Below are positions 1 to 9,130 of a stretch of 64,000 nucleotides of DNA, one piece after another. The notes beneath the pieces are model-generated. The model ran no database searches and was not told the origin of the DNA. It saw nothing but the letters and a program-made list of their open reading frames with translations. The translations under genes and the position numbers were made by a program. The stretch is taken from assembly GCA_900546875.1 (NCBI GenBank), contig URET01000002.1, forward strand, positions 26,421 through 90,420, written 5' to 3'. Position 1 is the first letter of the stretch. Each line of letters begins with the position of its first letter. The stretch comes from an uncultured Eubacteriales bacterium (lineage in GTDB: Bacteria > Bacillota > Clostridia > Christensenellales > CAG-314).

Positions 1-1
1 G

Positions 2-265
2 AGAGCAGACGGCGGAGCGAGCAGAAATGATTTTCTGATGGAGTTTCAGGCAGATATATCGGGACTCAAAGTGCTCAGGCCCGAGTGTACTGAAAGTACT
101 GTAATGGGCGCGGTGTATATGTGCGGAATGGGACTCGGGGTATGGAAAAGCGAGGAAGAAATCAAAAGTCTTGTGAGAGTGGAAAAAGAGTTTGTACCCA
201 CCTTAAGCAAAGACGCGGCATCAAAGTTATATTCAGGCTGGAGGCAGGCTGTAAGCAAGGCTTAA
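2..265 (+). CDS. glpK: Glycerol kinase, C-terminal fragment (cut by window edge)
   Basis: This is the last 87 residues of glycerol kinase, which phosphorylates glycerol to glycerol-3-phosphate in the cytoplasm. The frame is open from base 2 and includes DGGASRNDFLMEFQADI, the conserved DGGAxxNxxLMQxQAD segment of the FGGY kinase C-terminal domain, followed by a conserved TAxGAAY-like stretch (TVMGAVYMCGMG). The 5' end lies outside the window. The glycogen operon starts only about 35 bases downstream on the same strand, so read-through is possible, but no terminator or strong promoter is obvious in the gap. Confidence 0.9.
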   Translation, partial: RADGGASRNDFLMEFQADISGLKVLRPECTESTVMGAVYMCGMGLGVWKSEEEIKSLVRVEKEFVPTLSKDAASKLYSGWRQAVSKA

Positions 266-299
266 ATTATAATACTATAATTGAAGGAGAGTGGCATTT

Positions 300-1514
300 A
301 TGAAAAAAGATTGCGTGGCTATGATTCTTGCCGGCGGACAGGGAAGCCGGTTAGGCGCTCTCACCAAAGGAGTTGCGAAACCGGCGGTGCAGTTCGGGGC
401 AAAATACAGGATCATCGATTTTGTGCTTACAAACTGTGCCCACAGCGGCCTTGATACGGTGGGAGTGCTGACACAGTATAAACCCCTTTTACTGAATACC
501 TATATCAGCAGCGGAAAAAGCTGGGATCTGGACAGACTGAACGGCGGAGTATACGTTCTGCCGCCGTATATGCAGGAGGAAGCGGGCGAGTGGTATAAGG
601 GAACAGCAAATGCGATATATCAGAATATTGAATTTATCGAACAGTTTCAGCCGGAGAACGTGTTAGTGCTTTCGGGCGATCACATTTACAAAATGGACTA
701 CAGCAAAATGATAAAGCTGCATAACGACAACGATGCGGACGTAACTATTGCGCATATACCCGTTGAACCTCGGGAAGCAAGCAGGTTCGGAATTCTGTCA
801 TTTGACGAAACAGGCAGGATCACGGGTTTTGAGGAAAAGCCGAAAGTACCCAAGAGCAATTATGCCAGCATGGGGATATACGTATTCAAATGGAAGGAGC
901 TTAAGGTACAGCTTATCGCAGACGAAAAAGATCCGCAAAGCAGCAACGATTTCGGTAAAAACATAATACCGCATATGCTTAATACTGGGAAACGCGTATT
1001 CGGATACGGATTCAAAGGCTATTGGAAGGATGTCGGGACAATATACAGCTTGTGGCAGGCACATATGGACATGCTCGACGACGACGAACTTGAACTCTAT
1101 GATGACGAATGGCCTATTTTCAGTAAGAGCGCTCTCAAGCCGCCGCATTACGTAGGCAAAAACGCACACATACTCGATTCATTTGTAACGGAAGGCTGCT
1201 ACATAGACGGTACGGTCAGGCATTCCGTGATAAGCGACGGAGTCACAATCGGCAAAGGCGCCGAGGTCACGGACAGTATAATCATGACCGACGTAAAAGT
1301 GGGGGAGAATGTGAAGCTCAATAAGGTGATCATAGGTCAGGGAGCGGTTATAGGAAACGGCGCTCAGATCGGGACGGAAGAAGAAACGACTAAATACAAA
1401 TCCGTATATTGCAGTGACGGCGTCACATTGATCGCCGGAGGCATAACAATATGTGAAAATGCCGTTGTAGGCGGTAATTGCATGGTATCAGCCGATATAA
1501 AGGAGGAAAAGTAA
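300..1514 (+). CDS. glgC: Glucose-1-phosphate adenylyltransferase (ADP-glucose pyrophosphorylase)
   Basis: It makes ADP-glucose from ATP and glucose-1-phosphate, the committed step of glycogen synthesis. The 404-residue protein begins with the nucleotide-binding LAGGQGSRLGALT loop near residues 11-23, has GDHIYKMDY (metal and sugar-phosphate site) and the FEEKP motif, and ends in a left-handed beta-helix rich in hexapeptide repeats from about residue 290. A GTG at 291 is also in frame, but AGGAG at 285-289 lies ten bases before ATG 300, which I prefer. It is directly followed by glgD, two bases after the stop, so the two are translated together. Confidence 0.95.
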   Translation: MKKDCVAMILAGGQGSRLGALTKGVAKPAVQFGAKYRIIDFVLTNCAHSGLDTVGVLTQYKPLLLNTYISSGKSWDLDRLNGGVYVLPPYMQEEAGEWYKGTANAIYQNIEFIEQFQPENVLVLSGDHIYKMDYSKMIKLHNDNDADVTIAHIPVEPREASRFGILSFDETGRITGFEEKPKVPKSNYASMGIYVFKWKELKVQLIADEKDPQSSNDFGKNIIPHMLNTGKRVFGYGFKGYWKDVGTIYSLWQAHMDMLDDDELELYDDEWPIFSKSALKPPHYVGKNAHILDSFVTEGCYIDGTVRHSVISDGVTIGKGAEVTDSIIMTDVKVGENVKLNKVIIGQGAVIGNGAQIGTEEETTKYKSVYCSDGVTLIAGGITICENAVVGGNCMVSADIKEEK

Positions 1515-1515
1515 G

Positions 1516-2640
1516 ATGCTTGACACAATGGGTATAATATTCGCGCAAAACGAAGGTATCAGGCTGGGCGACCTTACCCGCGTGAGAGCATTGGCTTCGT
1601 TGCCTGTCGCGGGAAGATACAGACTTATAGATTTTATTCTGAGTAATTTTGTAAACAGCGGGATATCGAACGTCGGAGTTACGACGAAATACAATTATCA
1701 GTCGCTTATGGACCACCTCGGCGGCGGTCTGCCGTGGGATCTGAGCAGGAAGAAGTACGGTCTTTATATCTGGCCTCCTTTTTACAAACAGGACAGCGAA
1801 CTGCATATGACAGGGGAGGACAAGATAGCTATTTTGCACAGTATAGTGCATTATATAAGAAGGAGTCAGCAAAAGTATGTGCTTTTGGCTGATTCGAATG
1901 TGATGTGCAATATGACTTTTGACGACGCAATGGAAAAGCACAAGAATTCCAATGCCGATATAACGATCATATACAACGAGATGGTGCCCGGAGCAGAACA
2001 CGATGATAACGAAGTATATATAGATGTGGATGAAACGGGAAGGGTAGTAGATATCGACGCCTTCAATAAATACAGTAAATTTTCATCGAAGGCATTGGGC
2101 TTTTATATAATAGAAGGCGATCTTCTTGTAAATCTTGTGGAAAGTTGCATAGCGCGCGGAGAAAAGAGTTTTGAAAAGGATATACTTGCCAGAAATCTCG
2201 GTAGGCTTAAGGTAGTAGGGTATAATTACAAGGGTTTCGTGCGTACCATAACGGATATAAACAGCTATTATAACTTTAATATGGAGTTGCTGAATGACGA
2301 TGTAAGGAAATGTCTGTTCGAATCGCACGACAGGATACTTACCAAAGTCAAGGACAAAGTGCCTGCCCGTTATCTGAAGCATGCAAAAGTAAGCAACAGC
2401 TTTATAGCAGACGGCTGTATTATCGACGGTGAAGTGGAAGGATGTATACTTTTCAGAGGAGTCGAGGTACGCAAAGGCTGTAAACTCAAAAACTGTGTTA
2501 TAATGCAGGACAGCAAGATAATGGAAAACAGCGTTCTCAGCCACGTTATTCTTGACAAGCAGGTGTTTGTCGACAGGGATAAGATACTTTGCGGTGATGC
2601 TTCGTATCCTCTGGTGGTAGGCAAGAACAGAAGAATATAA
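1516..2640 (+). CDS. glgD: GlgD, regulatory subunit of ADP-glucose pyrophosphorylase
   Basis: This 374-residue paralogue of GlgC is the non-catalytic partner found in Bacillota. It keeps the overall fold (YRLIDFILSNFVNSGI early, beta-helix at the C-terminus), but the nucleotide loop is degenerate: IIFAQNEGIRLGDLT replaces the LAGGxGxRL of GlgC. In known GlgC-GlgD systems the heteromer is more active than GlgC alone. It starts almost immediately after the glgC stop and uses AGGAGG at 1501-1506 inside the end of glgC as its ribosome site. glgA follows 18 bases downstream. Confidence 0.93.
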   Translation: MLDTMGIIFAQNEGIRLGDLTRVRALASLPVAGRYRLIDFILSNFVNSGISNVGVTTKYNYQSLMDHLGGGLPWDLSRKKYGLYIWPPFYKQDSELHMTGEDKIAILHSIVHYIRRSQQKYVLLADSNVMCNMTFDDAMEKHKNSNADITIIYNEMVPGAEHDDNEVYIDVDETGRVVDIDAFNKYSKFSSKALGFYIIEGDLLVNLVESCIARGEKSFEKDILARNLGRLKVVGYNYKGFVRTITDINSYYNFNMELLNDDVRKCLFESHDRILTKVKDKVPARYLKHAKVSNSFIADGCIIDGEVEGCILFRGVEVRKGCKLKNCVIMQDSKIMENSVLSHVILDKQVFVDRDKILCGDASYPLVVGKNRRI

Positions 2641-2658
2641 GCTACAGGAGAACAGATC

Positions 2659-4089
2659 ATGAAAATTTGTTTCATTTCCGCCGAGGCAGAACCTTTTGCG
2701 AAATCCGGAGGACTCGGAGACGTTTTGGGCGCATTGCCCAAAGCCCTTGCAGAACGTCATGAAGTCAAGGTGATCATGCCGAAGTATAAGTTCATTCCTG
2801 ACCGCTATGCGCAGAACATGAGACAGATCCTCAGTAATGTGAGCGTAATTCTGGGATGGCGCCGGCAGAGCTGCAACGTGTGGAGTCTGTCGATGAACGG
2901 AGTCGAATACTATTTTATAGAAAGTTCTTATTATTTCGGCGGAGATAAGATTTACGACCAGTTTGACTTGGAACGTTTTTGCTTTTTCTCCAAAGCTGCT
3001 CTTGAAATACTTGTGCATCTCGATTATCGTCCGGACGTGCTGCACTGCAACGATTGGTCTACGGCGATCGTTCCCGTAATGCTTGACTGTTTTTACATGG
3101 GAATGGGCTTTTACAGGAATATGCGCACGGTGATAACCATCCATAATCTGCAGTACCAGGGAATTTTTGATATCGCGGAGGTCATGGATAAAACGGGACT
3201 CCCGGGCTACTATTTTTCGCATGACAAGCTTGAGTTTTACGGAAGAGCAAACCTCCTGAAAGGCGGGATCGTCTATGCAAACGAGGTGACTACCGTATCT
3301 CCTTCGTACGCGGGAGAGATAATGAGCGATGAATACGGCGAAGGACTTCAGAGTCTTATGCGCGCAAGGAGGAATCATCTTCACGGGATACTGAACGGTG
3401 TGGATTACACTACGTATAATCCGGAAACCGATGAACTGATAGAAAGGAATTATTCGGTTGCCGATTATGCCGAAGGCAAAGCATATAATAAGAAACAGCT
3501 GAAGAAGCAGCTTGGGCTCCCGAACACAGCCGTACCGTTGATAGGACTGGTTTCGAGGCTTTATGATCAGAAAGGACTCGATCTTATAACTTGCGTGATG
3601 GAAGATATCGTCAGAGAAGATTTGCAGATGGTCATTCTCGGGACGGGAGATTTAAGGTATGAGGAAGCTTTCAGGTATTATGCCGCGGAATACCGTGAGA
3701 AGGTGGCGTCCGTGATAGGCTTCGACAACAGACTCGCGCACAGGATATATGCCGGCTGCGACCTCTTTCTGATGCCGAGCAGGTTTGAGCCCTGCGGACT
3801 CAGTCAGATGATAAGCATGAAGTACGGCACTCTTCCTATCGTAAGAGAGGTCGGTGGACTGAAAGACAGCGTGAAGAGCTATAACCAGTATACGGGAGAA
3901 GGAAACGGATTCAGTTTTACGAACTATAATGCGCATGATATGTTGTATACTCTTCGTCGAGCGTTGCATTTTTATTACGATGACGAAAAGGCTTTTGACC
4001 GTATTATAAGGAACGCTATGGCAGAAGATTATTCATGGGCACAGAGTGCGAAGAAATACGAGTCGATATATGAAGAATTGATAAACTGA
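2659..4089 (+). CDS. glgA: Glycogen synthase (ADP-glucose type, GT5)
   Basis: It transfers glucose from ADP-glucose to the growing alpha-1,4-glucan. The 476-residue protein shows the GT5 hallmarks: the KSGGLGDV sugar-nucleotide loop near residue 14, a conserved HCNDWST segment, ITIHNLQYQG, GLVSRLYDQKGLDL at the start of the second Rossmann domain, and the catalytic SRFEPCGLSQM motif. It is the last gene of glgC-glgD-glgA. Branching enzyme and phosphorylase genes are not in this window. A strong intrinsic terminator follows within 25 bases. Confidence 0.95.
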   Translation: MKICFISAEAEPFAKSGGLGDVLGALPKALAERHEVKVIMPKYKFIPDRYAQNMRQILSNVSVILGWRRQSCNVWSLSMNGVEYYFIESSYYFGGDKIYDQFDLERFCFFSKAALEILVHLDYRPDVLHCNDWSTAIVPVMLDCFYMGMGFYRNMRTVITIHNLQYQGIFDIAEVMDKTGLPGYYFSHDKLEFYGRANLLKGGIVYANEVTTVSPSYAGEIMSDEYGEGLQSLMRARRNHLHGILNGVDYTTYNPETDELIERNYSVADYAEGKAYNKKQLKKQLGLPNTAVPLIGLVSRLYDQKGLDLITCVMEDIVREDLQMVILGTGDLRYEEAFRYYAAEYREKVASVIGFDNRLAHRIYAGCDLFLMPSRFEPCGLSQMISMKYGTLPIVREVGGLKDSVKSYNQYTGEGNGFSFTNYNAHDMLYTLRRALHFYYDDEKAFDRIIRNAMAEDYSWAQSAKKYESIYEELIN

Positions 4090-4109
4090 GATAAACTTTC
4101 AGAGAAAAA

Positions 4110-4136
4110 CCCGTACCTTAGAGGTACGGGTTTTTT
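4110..4136 (+). terminator. Intrinsic terminator after glgA
   Basis: A perfect 8-bp stem (CCCGTACC / GGTACGGG) with the five-base loop TTAGA is followed by six T. The A-run before it makes it potentially two-way, serving the convergent gene that ends at 4182. Confidence 0.9.
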
Positions 4137-4181
4137 GATGTTGCCGTATAGGTGATACGCTTGGAAGCGGAAAGATCGGAC

Positions 4182-4739
4182 TCAGTGATTTTCTTTCATC
4201 AACGGAGGCATATCTACGACATGAGCTTTAAGAATGAGTCGTGAGATTAAATAAGCAACGGTGCAATCCAAAAGCGAATGACCTATAGTGCCGGCGAAAG
4301 TTGCTCCCCAGATGTAAAGCATACCGTTTTCGGGAATACTGAGTCCGGCGGCGATGGCGATGTAAACGGCAGCGGTTTCGGTCACTGCATGGATCAGGGC
4401 TGTGGCAACGGCGAAAATAAGGAATTGCAGCGGTTTGACAATGTTGAGTTTTTTCAGCATAAGAACGCCGGCGACTACAAATATGATGTGACTTGCCGCG
4501 CGCATCAGAAGGACGTAGTTTGCGCCCTTGAGAAAGAAGCCCAATACAGTTCCAGCAGCGGTAAGCACGGCCACGGCGGGGCTTATCATCATGGCGAAGA
4601 AAATAAAAATATGCGAAAGCGGGGTAAACGACCAATAAAGGCCGAGATCCAGGGTAGGCATGAACCATGTCCACAAAACCGAAAGAGCGATCAGGATGCC
4701 TGAGATCGCAATAGTTTTAGCGCTGATTTTTTTAGACAT
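4182..4739 (-). CDS. ECF-transporter S-component-like membrane protein
   Basis: This is a 185-residue, very hydrophobic protein with about five or six membrane spans. It starts MSKKISAKTIAISGILIAL, the type of N-terminus common in substrate-binding S components of energy-coupling-factor (ECF) vitamin transporters, and keeps small-residue helices and a charged N-terminus. The start is set by AAGAAGGTG placed before ATG 4739; an upstream in-frame extension lacks a ribosome site. No ECF ATPase or T component is in the window, as is usual for group II S components. The substrate cannot be read from the sequence. It is divergent from guaB. Confidence 0.6.
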   Translation of the reverse strand: MSKKISAKTIAISGILIALSVLWTWFMPTLDLGLYWSFTPLSHIFIFFAMMISPAVAVLTAAGTVLGFFLKGANYVLLMRAASHIIFVVAGVLMLKKLNIVKPLQFLIFAVATALIHAVTETAAVYIAIAAGLSIPENGMLYIWGATFAGTIGHSLLDCTVAYLISRLILKAHVVDMPPLMKENH

Positions 4740-4838
4740 AAAAACACCTTCTTGAAAAATGCTGATGTAATTAAAGCACAAAAACGGAGAAAAGGCAAGT
4801 AAAAAGAAGGCTAATTTATCTCGTGCCCGCAAAAAGGG

Positions 4839-4868
4839 TTTACAACTTAATCGAAAATATGATAAAAT
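4839..4868 (+). promoter_or_regulatory. Probable sigma-A promoter of guaB
   Basis: TTTACA (4839-4844) and TAAAAT (4863-4868) are 18 bp apart, about 50 bases before the guaB start. No purine riboswitch-like fold is evident between them and the gene. Confidence 0.45.
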
Positions 4869-4915
4869 ATACAGTATCTTAGTCACACAGGATGATTTGA
4901 ATAACGGAGGAAAAT

Positions 4916-6373
4916 ATGGATAAATTGGTTAAAGAAGGATTGACTTTTGATGATGTGCTTGTATTGCCGGATAAATCGAATGTGTTGCCCGGGGAGGTTG
5001 ACCTGAAAGTGAAGCTGTGCGAAGGTGTAAGCCTTAATATACCGCTTATGAGCGCAGCCATGGATACGGTAACGGAATATAAACTTGCCATAGCAATGGC
5101 GCGTGAAGGAGGACTCGGAATAATCCATAAAAACATGTCTATCGAGGACCAGGCGCTGCAGGTGGACAGAGTTAAGCGTTCGGAGCACGGCGTAATAACC
5201 GATCCGTTTTTCCTTCATCCTGAGAATCCCGTTACCGACGCTTTGGCGCTGATGGCGAGGTATAAGATATCCGGGGTGCCGATAGTAGACGCTAAGATGC
5301 ATCTTGTAGGCATTCTGACAAACAGGGACCTTCGTTTTGAAACCGATTTCGAGCAGCCTATAAATAACGTTATGACAAAGGAGAATTTAGTTACGGCGCC
5401 GGTGGGGACGACGTTGGCAGAGGCTCAGAAGCTGCTTGGAGCGCACAGGATCGAAAAGTTGCCCATTGTTGACAAGGATAACGTACTTAAAGGGCTTATA
5501 ACGATCAAGGATATAGAAAAGACCATACAGTATCCCAATGGAGCAAAGGATAAAAAGGGAAGACTGATAGTGGGAGCTGCAGTAGGCACGGCAGCTAACA
5601 CCATGGAAAGGACTGAGGAACTGGTCAGGACGGGGGTGGATATTATAGCCGTCGATACGGCACACGGACACAGTCGGAAAGTATTGGATATAGTAACGGC
5701 GATAAAGAAGAAATTCCCGTCTGTTCCGATAATAGCGGGTAATGTGGCGACAGCATCTGCCACGAAAGCATGTATAGAAGCCGGTGCGGACGTAGTAAAA
5801 GTCGGGATAGGCCCCGGATCGATATGTACTACGCGAGTCGTAGCGGGAATAGGAGTTCCGCAGATCACCGCGATCATGGATTGCGCCGAAGCGGCGGACA
5901 AACTCGGAAAGCGCGTGATAGGCGACGGAGGAATAAAGTATTCGGGAGATATAGTTAAAGCGATAGCTGCAGGCGCGTCGGCGATAATGATAGGCAGCCT
6001 GTTTGCGGGGACGGAAGAGAGCCCGGGAGAAACGGAAATATATCAGGGACGTTCATTCAAAGTATACCGCGGGATGGGATCGCTTGCCGCGATGGTGAAA
6101 GGAAGTAAAGACAGGTATTTCCAGGAGAATTCACAGAAACTCGTACCCGAGGGAGTCGAAGGAAGAGTGCCTTACAGAGGAACTTTGGGAGATATGGTAT
6201 TCCAGCTCATGGGCGGATTGAGAAGCGGAATGGGCTATACCGGAAATAAGAGCGTGGATGAATTGAGGAAAAACGGCAGATTTATAAAAATAACAAATGC
6301 AGGACTGATAGAAAGTCATCCTCACGATATATCCATTACTAAAGAGGCTCCGAATTATTCGGTAAAAATGTGA
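4916..6373 (+). CDS. guaB: IMP dehydrogenase
   Basis: It oxidises IMP to XMP with NAD, the first step from IMP to GMP. The 485-residue protein has the TFDDVLVLP start, a CBS-domain pair at about residues 90-205, the catalytic loop GPGSICTTRVVAGIG carrying the nucleophilic cysteine, DGGIKYSGD for the phosphate site, and EGRVPYRG in the mobile flap. Ribosome site GGAGG lies just before ATG 4916. It heads a purine operon with guaA (51-base gap) and the short guaA-like gene. Confidence 0.97.
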   Translation: MDKLVKEGLTFDDVLVLPDKSNVLPGEVDLKVKLCEGVSLNIPLMSAAMDTVTEYKLAIAMAREGGLGIIHKNMSIEDQALQVDRVKRSEHGVITDPFFLHPENPVTDALALMARYKISGVPIVDAKMHLVGILTNRDLRFETDFEQPINNVMTKENLVTAPVGTTLAEAQKLLGAHRIEKLPIVDKDNVLKGLITIKDIEKTIQYPNGAKDKKGRLIVGAAVGTAANTMERTEELVRTGVDIIAVDTAHGHSRKVLDIVTAIKKKFPSVPIIAGNVATASATKACIEAGADVVKVGIGPGSICTTRVVAGIGVPQITAIMDCAEAADKLGKRVIGDGGIKYSGDIVKAIAAGASAIMIGSLFAGTEESPGETEIYQGRSFKVYRGMGSLAAMVKGSKDRYFQENSQKLVPEGVEGRVPYRGTLGDMVFQLMGGLRSGMGYTGNKSVDELRKNGRFIKITNAGLIESHPHDISITKEAPNYSVKM

Positions 6374-6424
6374 CGGTCCTAAGTGCGGGATACACGACAT
6401 AAGGACTTAAAAAGGAAGGGAAAA

Positions 6425-7957
6425 ATGACTGAAACCGTAGTGGTGATAGATTTCGGCGGACAGTATAATCAATTGATATGCCGCAGAGTAAGGGAGCTGA
6501 ATGTTCACAGTGTGATGTTGCCTTATGATGCTCCGATCGAGGAAGTCAGAAGATATTCGCCGATAGGAATAATTTTTACCGGGGGGCCTCACAGTATTTA
6601 TGAAAAAGACGCCCCCGTATTTGACAAGGATATATTCGGACTCGGGGTCCCGATACTCGGTATATGTTACGGTATTCAGTTTATTGCGCAAGCATTGGGC
6701 GGAGAAGTAAGTACTGCCGACGTCAGAGAGTACGGAAAGCAGGTTGCATCGTTTGATAAGGGTGCGGAGCTTTTTAAAGGAATGCCTGACAATGGTATAG
6801 TATGGATGAGTCATACCGATTATATAAGCAAGGTGCCCGAAGGCTTCAGTGTTACCGCTTATACGGAAAGCTGTCCCGTTATTTCTTTTGAAAATAGAAA
6901 GAGAAGGATATATGGAGTACAGTTTCATCCCGAAGTGCACCATACTCAGAACGGTCAGATTATTTTAAGGAATTTTCTGTACGGAGCATGCGGAGCAAAA
7001 GGCGACTGGACCATGAAAAACGTGGCGGAAAAGCTTGTAAAAGATATCAGAGAAAAAGTAAAGGATGGCAGTGTGTTATGTGCGATGTCGGGAGGAGTAG
7101 ACAGCGCAGTAGCCGCTACTTTGATACATAAAGCTATTGGAGAAAAACTGACTTGCGTATACGTGGATCATGGTTTAATGCGAAAAAACGAAAGCGAGGA
7201 GATCAGGAAAGTATTCATAGAAGAACGCGAAATGAATTTAAAAATGATAGACGCATCCGAAAGGTTTCTGAAAAAGCTGAAGGGGGTCACGGAGCCTGAG
7301 AGTAAGAGGAAAGCCATAGGGGAGGAGTTCATACGCGTTTTTGAAGATATATCAGACGAAATAGGGGAAGTGGATTTTCTCGCACAGGGAACGATATATC
7401 CTGATGTGATAGAAAGCGGCAGTAAGACAAGTGCGATGATAAAATCTCATCATAACGTAGGAGGACTGCCGAGCGTAATCAAATTCAAAGGGATAGTAGA
7501 GCCGTTGAGGGATCTGTTCAAGGATGAAGTGAGGAGACTCGGTAAGGAGTTGGGACTTCCCGATCATATAGTAATGAGACAGCCTTTTCCCGGTCCGGGA
7601 CTCGGGATCAGGATAATCGGCGAGGTTACAAAAGAGAAGCTTGAAATATTAAAGGACGCCGATTACATATTCAGGGAAGAAATTGCAAGAGCGGGATTGA
7701 ATGAAAAGATATGGCAGTATTTTGCCGTGCTTACCGGAAACAAGTCGGTAGGAGTAATGGGAGACAGTCGGACGTATGAGTATACGTTGGCGTTGCGCGC
7801 CGTAACGGGAGTCGACGGAATGACGGCGGATTGGGCGAGGATCCCGTATGATGTTCTCGAGAGGATAAGCAACAGGATAGTAAACGAGACAAGGCATATA
7901 AACAGGGTGGTTTACGATATAACAGGCAAACCGCCTGCTACAATAGAATGGGAGTAA
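6425..7957 (+). CDS. guaA: GMP synthase, glutamine-hydrolysing, full length
   Basis: It converts XMP to GMP using ATP and ammonia drawn from glutamine. The 510-residue protein has both halves: an N-terminal glutaminase (GICYGIQ with the nucleophile near residue 79, and QFHPEVHHT with the catalytic His and Glu) and an ATP-pyrophosphatase domain with the PP-loop SGGVDSAV near residue 226, then the dimerisation domain ending TIEWE. The start at 6425 is preceded by AAGGAAGGG; an earlier in-frame codon at 6383 has no ribosome site. It lies between guaB and a second, shorter GMP synthase gene. Confidence 0.96.
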   Translation: MTETVVVIDFGGQYNQLICRRVRELNVHSVMLPYDAPIEEVRRYSPIGIIFTGGPHSIYEKDAPVFDKDIFGLGVPILGICYGIQFIAQALGGEVSTADVREYGKQVASFDKGAELFKGMPDNGIVWMSHTDYISKVPEGFSVTAYTESCPVISFENRKRRIYGVQFHPEVHHTQNGQIILRNFLYGACGAKGDWTMKNVAEKLVKDIREKVKDGSVLCAMSGGVDSAVAATLIHKAIGEKLTCVYVDHGLMRKNESEEIRKVFIEEREMNLKMIDASERFLKKLKGVTEPESKRKAIGEEFIRVFEDISDEIGEVDFLAQGTIYPDVIESGSKTSAMIKSHHNVGGLPSVIKFKGIVEPLRDLFKDEVRRLGKELGLPDHIVMRQPFPGPGLGIRIIGEVTKEKLEILKDADYIFREEIARAGLNEKIWQYFAVLTGNKSVGVMGDSRTYEYTLALRAVTGVDGMTADWARIPYDVLERISNRIVNETRHINRVVYDITGKPPATIEWE

Positions 7958-7981
7958 AAGCAGAGTCAGGCAGGAGGAAAT

Positions 7982-8962
7982 ATGGAAAAGAACAGACGGC
8001 CCGAAAATATGGAAAGGATAACGACGCATGAGTCGGCGGAAAAGTTTATAGCTGAACAGATAAACGCATTGAGAAAGCAAACAGACGGCAAGAAAGTGTT
8101 GCTGGCGCTGAGCGGCGGCGTAGATTCGTCCGTAGTGGCGGCTTTGCTGATAAAGGCGATAGGGAAGCAGCTTGTATGCGTACATGTGAATCACGGTTTA
8201 CTGAGGAAGGGAGAACCCGAACAGGTGATAAAGGTATTCCGAGACGAAATGGACGCCAATCTGATATATGTTGACGCAACAGATCGGTTTTTGGGGAAGT
8301 TGGCAGGAGCAGCCGACCCCGAAGAAAAGAGGAAGATCATAGGGGCAGAGTTTATCAGGGTATTTGAGGAGGAGGCGAGAAAGCTTGAGGGGATAGAGTT
8401 TCTTGCGCAGGGCACCATTTACCCGGACATACTTGAAAGCGGACCGGTGAAGGCACATCATAATGTCGGCGGTTTGCCGGAGGACCTGAGATTTGAGCTT
8501 GTGGAACCTCTGAAATTTTTGTATAAAGATGAAGTCCGCGTAGTAGGGAAGTCGCTCGGTTTGCCGGATAATATGGTATATCGTCAGCCGTTTCCCGGAC
8601 CCGGACTTGGTGTGCGTTGTTTAGGCGCGATTACGCGTGACAGATTAGAGGCGGTAAGGGAGTCTGACGCGATCTTAAGAGAGGAATTTGCCGCAAACGG
8701 TTTAGAGGGAAAAGTGTGGCAGTATTTTACAGTGGTTCCCGATTTCAAGTCCACAGGAGTAAAGGAGGGGAAGAGGTCATTCGAATGGCCTGTTATAATA
8801 CGTGCGGTCAATACGCGTGACGCGATGACAGCTACCGTAGAGGACATACCGTTTGCATTATTACAGCATATAACCAAGCGGATAACGACGGAAGTCCCGG
8901 GAGTGAACAGGGTGCTTTACGACCTTACACCTAAGCCCACCGGCACAATCGAGTGGGAATGA
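7982..8962 (+). CDS. GMP synthase-like ATP-pyrophosphatase protein lacking the glutaminase domain
   Basis: This 326-residue protein matches only the synthetase half of GuaA. The PP-loop SGGVDSSV is near residue 44, AQGTIYPD and QPFPGPGLGVR are intact, and the C-terminal dimerisation domain is complete to TIEWE. There is no glutaminase domain, only about 25 unrelated N-terminal residues. It resembles the GuaAb subunit of two-subunit (archaeal-type) GMP synthases. It sits 24 bases after full-length guaA with its own GGAGG site. The two proteins differ throughout, so this is not a fresh duplication. It may use free ammonia, borrow a glutaminase, or have another substrate; the last two are inference. 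Confidence 0.85.
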   Translation: MEKNRRPENMERITTHESAEKFIAEQINALRKQTDGKKVLLALSGGVDSSVVAALLIKAIGKQLVCVHVNHGLLRKGEPEQVIKVFRDEMDANLIYVDATDRFLGKLAGAADPEEKRKIIGAEFIRVFEEEARKLEGIEFLAQGTIYPDILESGPVKAHHNVGGLPEDLRFELVEPLKFLYKDEVRVVGKSLGLPDNMVYRQPFPGPGLGVRCLGAITRDRLEAVRESDAILREEFAANGLEGKVWQYFTVVPDFKSTGVKEGKRSFEWPVIIRAVNTRDAMTATVEDIPFALLQHITKRITTEVPGVNRVLYDLTPKPTGTIEWE

Positions 8963-9019
8963 CGAATGTGAAACCGAAAACCCAGTATTTATGCGGGTTT
9001 GCAGGGTTTGACCTCTCGT

Positions 9020-9040
9020 TTTGATAACAATTTGATAACA
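9020..9040. repeat. Direct repeat TTTGATAACA, two copies 11 bp apart
   Basis: TTTGATAACA occurs at 9020-9029 and again at 9031-9040, one base apart. Short tandem direct repeats next to an insertion junction are typical of integrase arm or excisionase binding sites. Here they lie 58 bases beyond the guaA-like stop codon. Confidence 0.55.
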
Positions 9041-9114
9041 GCCATACAAGAGCCATTATTCTGGTAGCCCAGTGGTTTATGGGTTACGGAATGATAAGAG
9101 GCGGCTTGTATGGC
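9041..9114. repeat. Long near-perfect hairpin (74 bases)
   Basis: The outer arms GCCATACAAG (9041-9050) and CTTGTATGGC (9105-9114) are perfect reverse complements. Inside them ATTATTC pairs with GAATGAT, and GTAGCCCA with TGGGTTAC (with G-T pairs), around the loop GTGGTTTA. It sits between the direct repeats and a terminator, within the presumed element remnant, and codes for nothing visible. Confidence 0.7.
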
Positions 9115-9130
9115 GGAAGAAATCCGTATT

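Noticed and set aside
4869..4915. Purine riboswitch before guaB
   Set aside because: The leader is only about 45 bases and shows no three-way junction.
9052..9090. D-arm-like GGTAGCCCAGTGGTTTA suggesting a tRNA
   Set aside because: No T-arm (GGTTCGA) or acceptor pairing fits; the bases are fully explained by the long hairpin.
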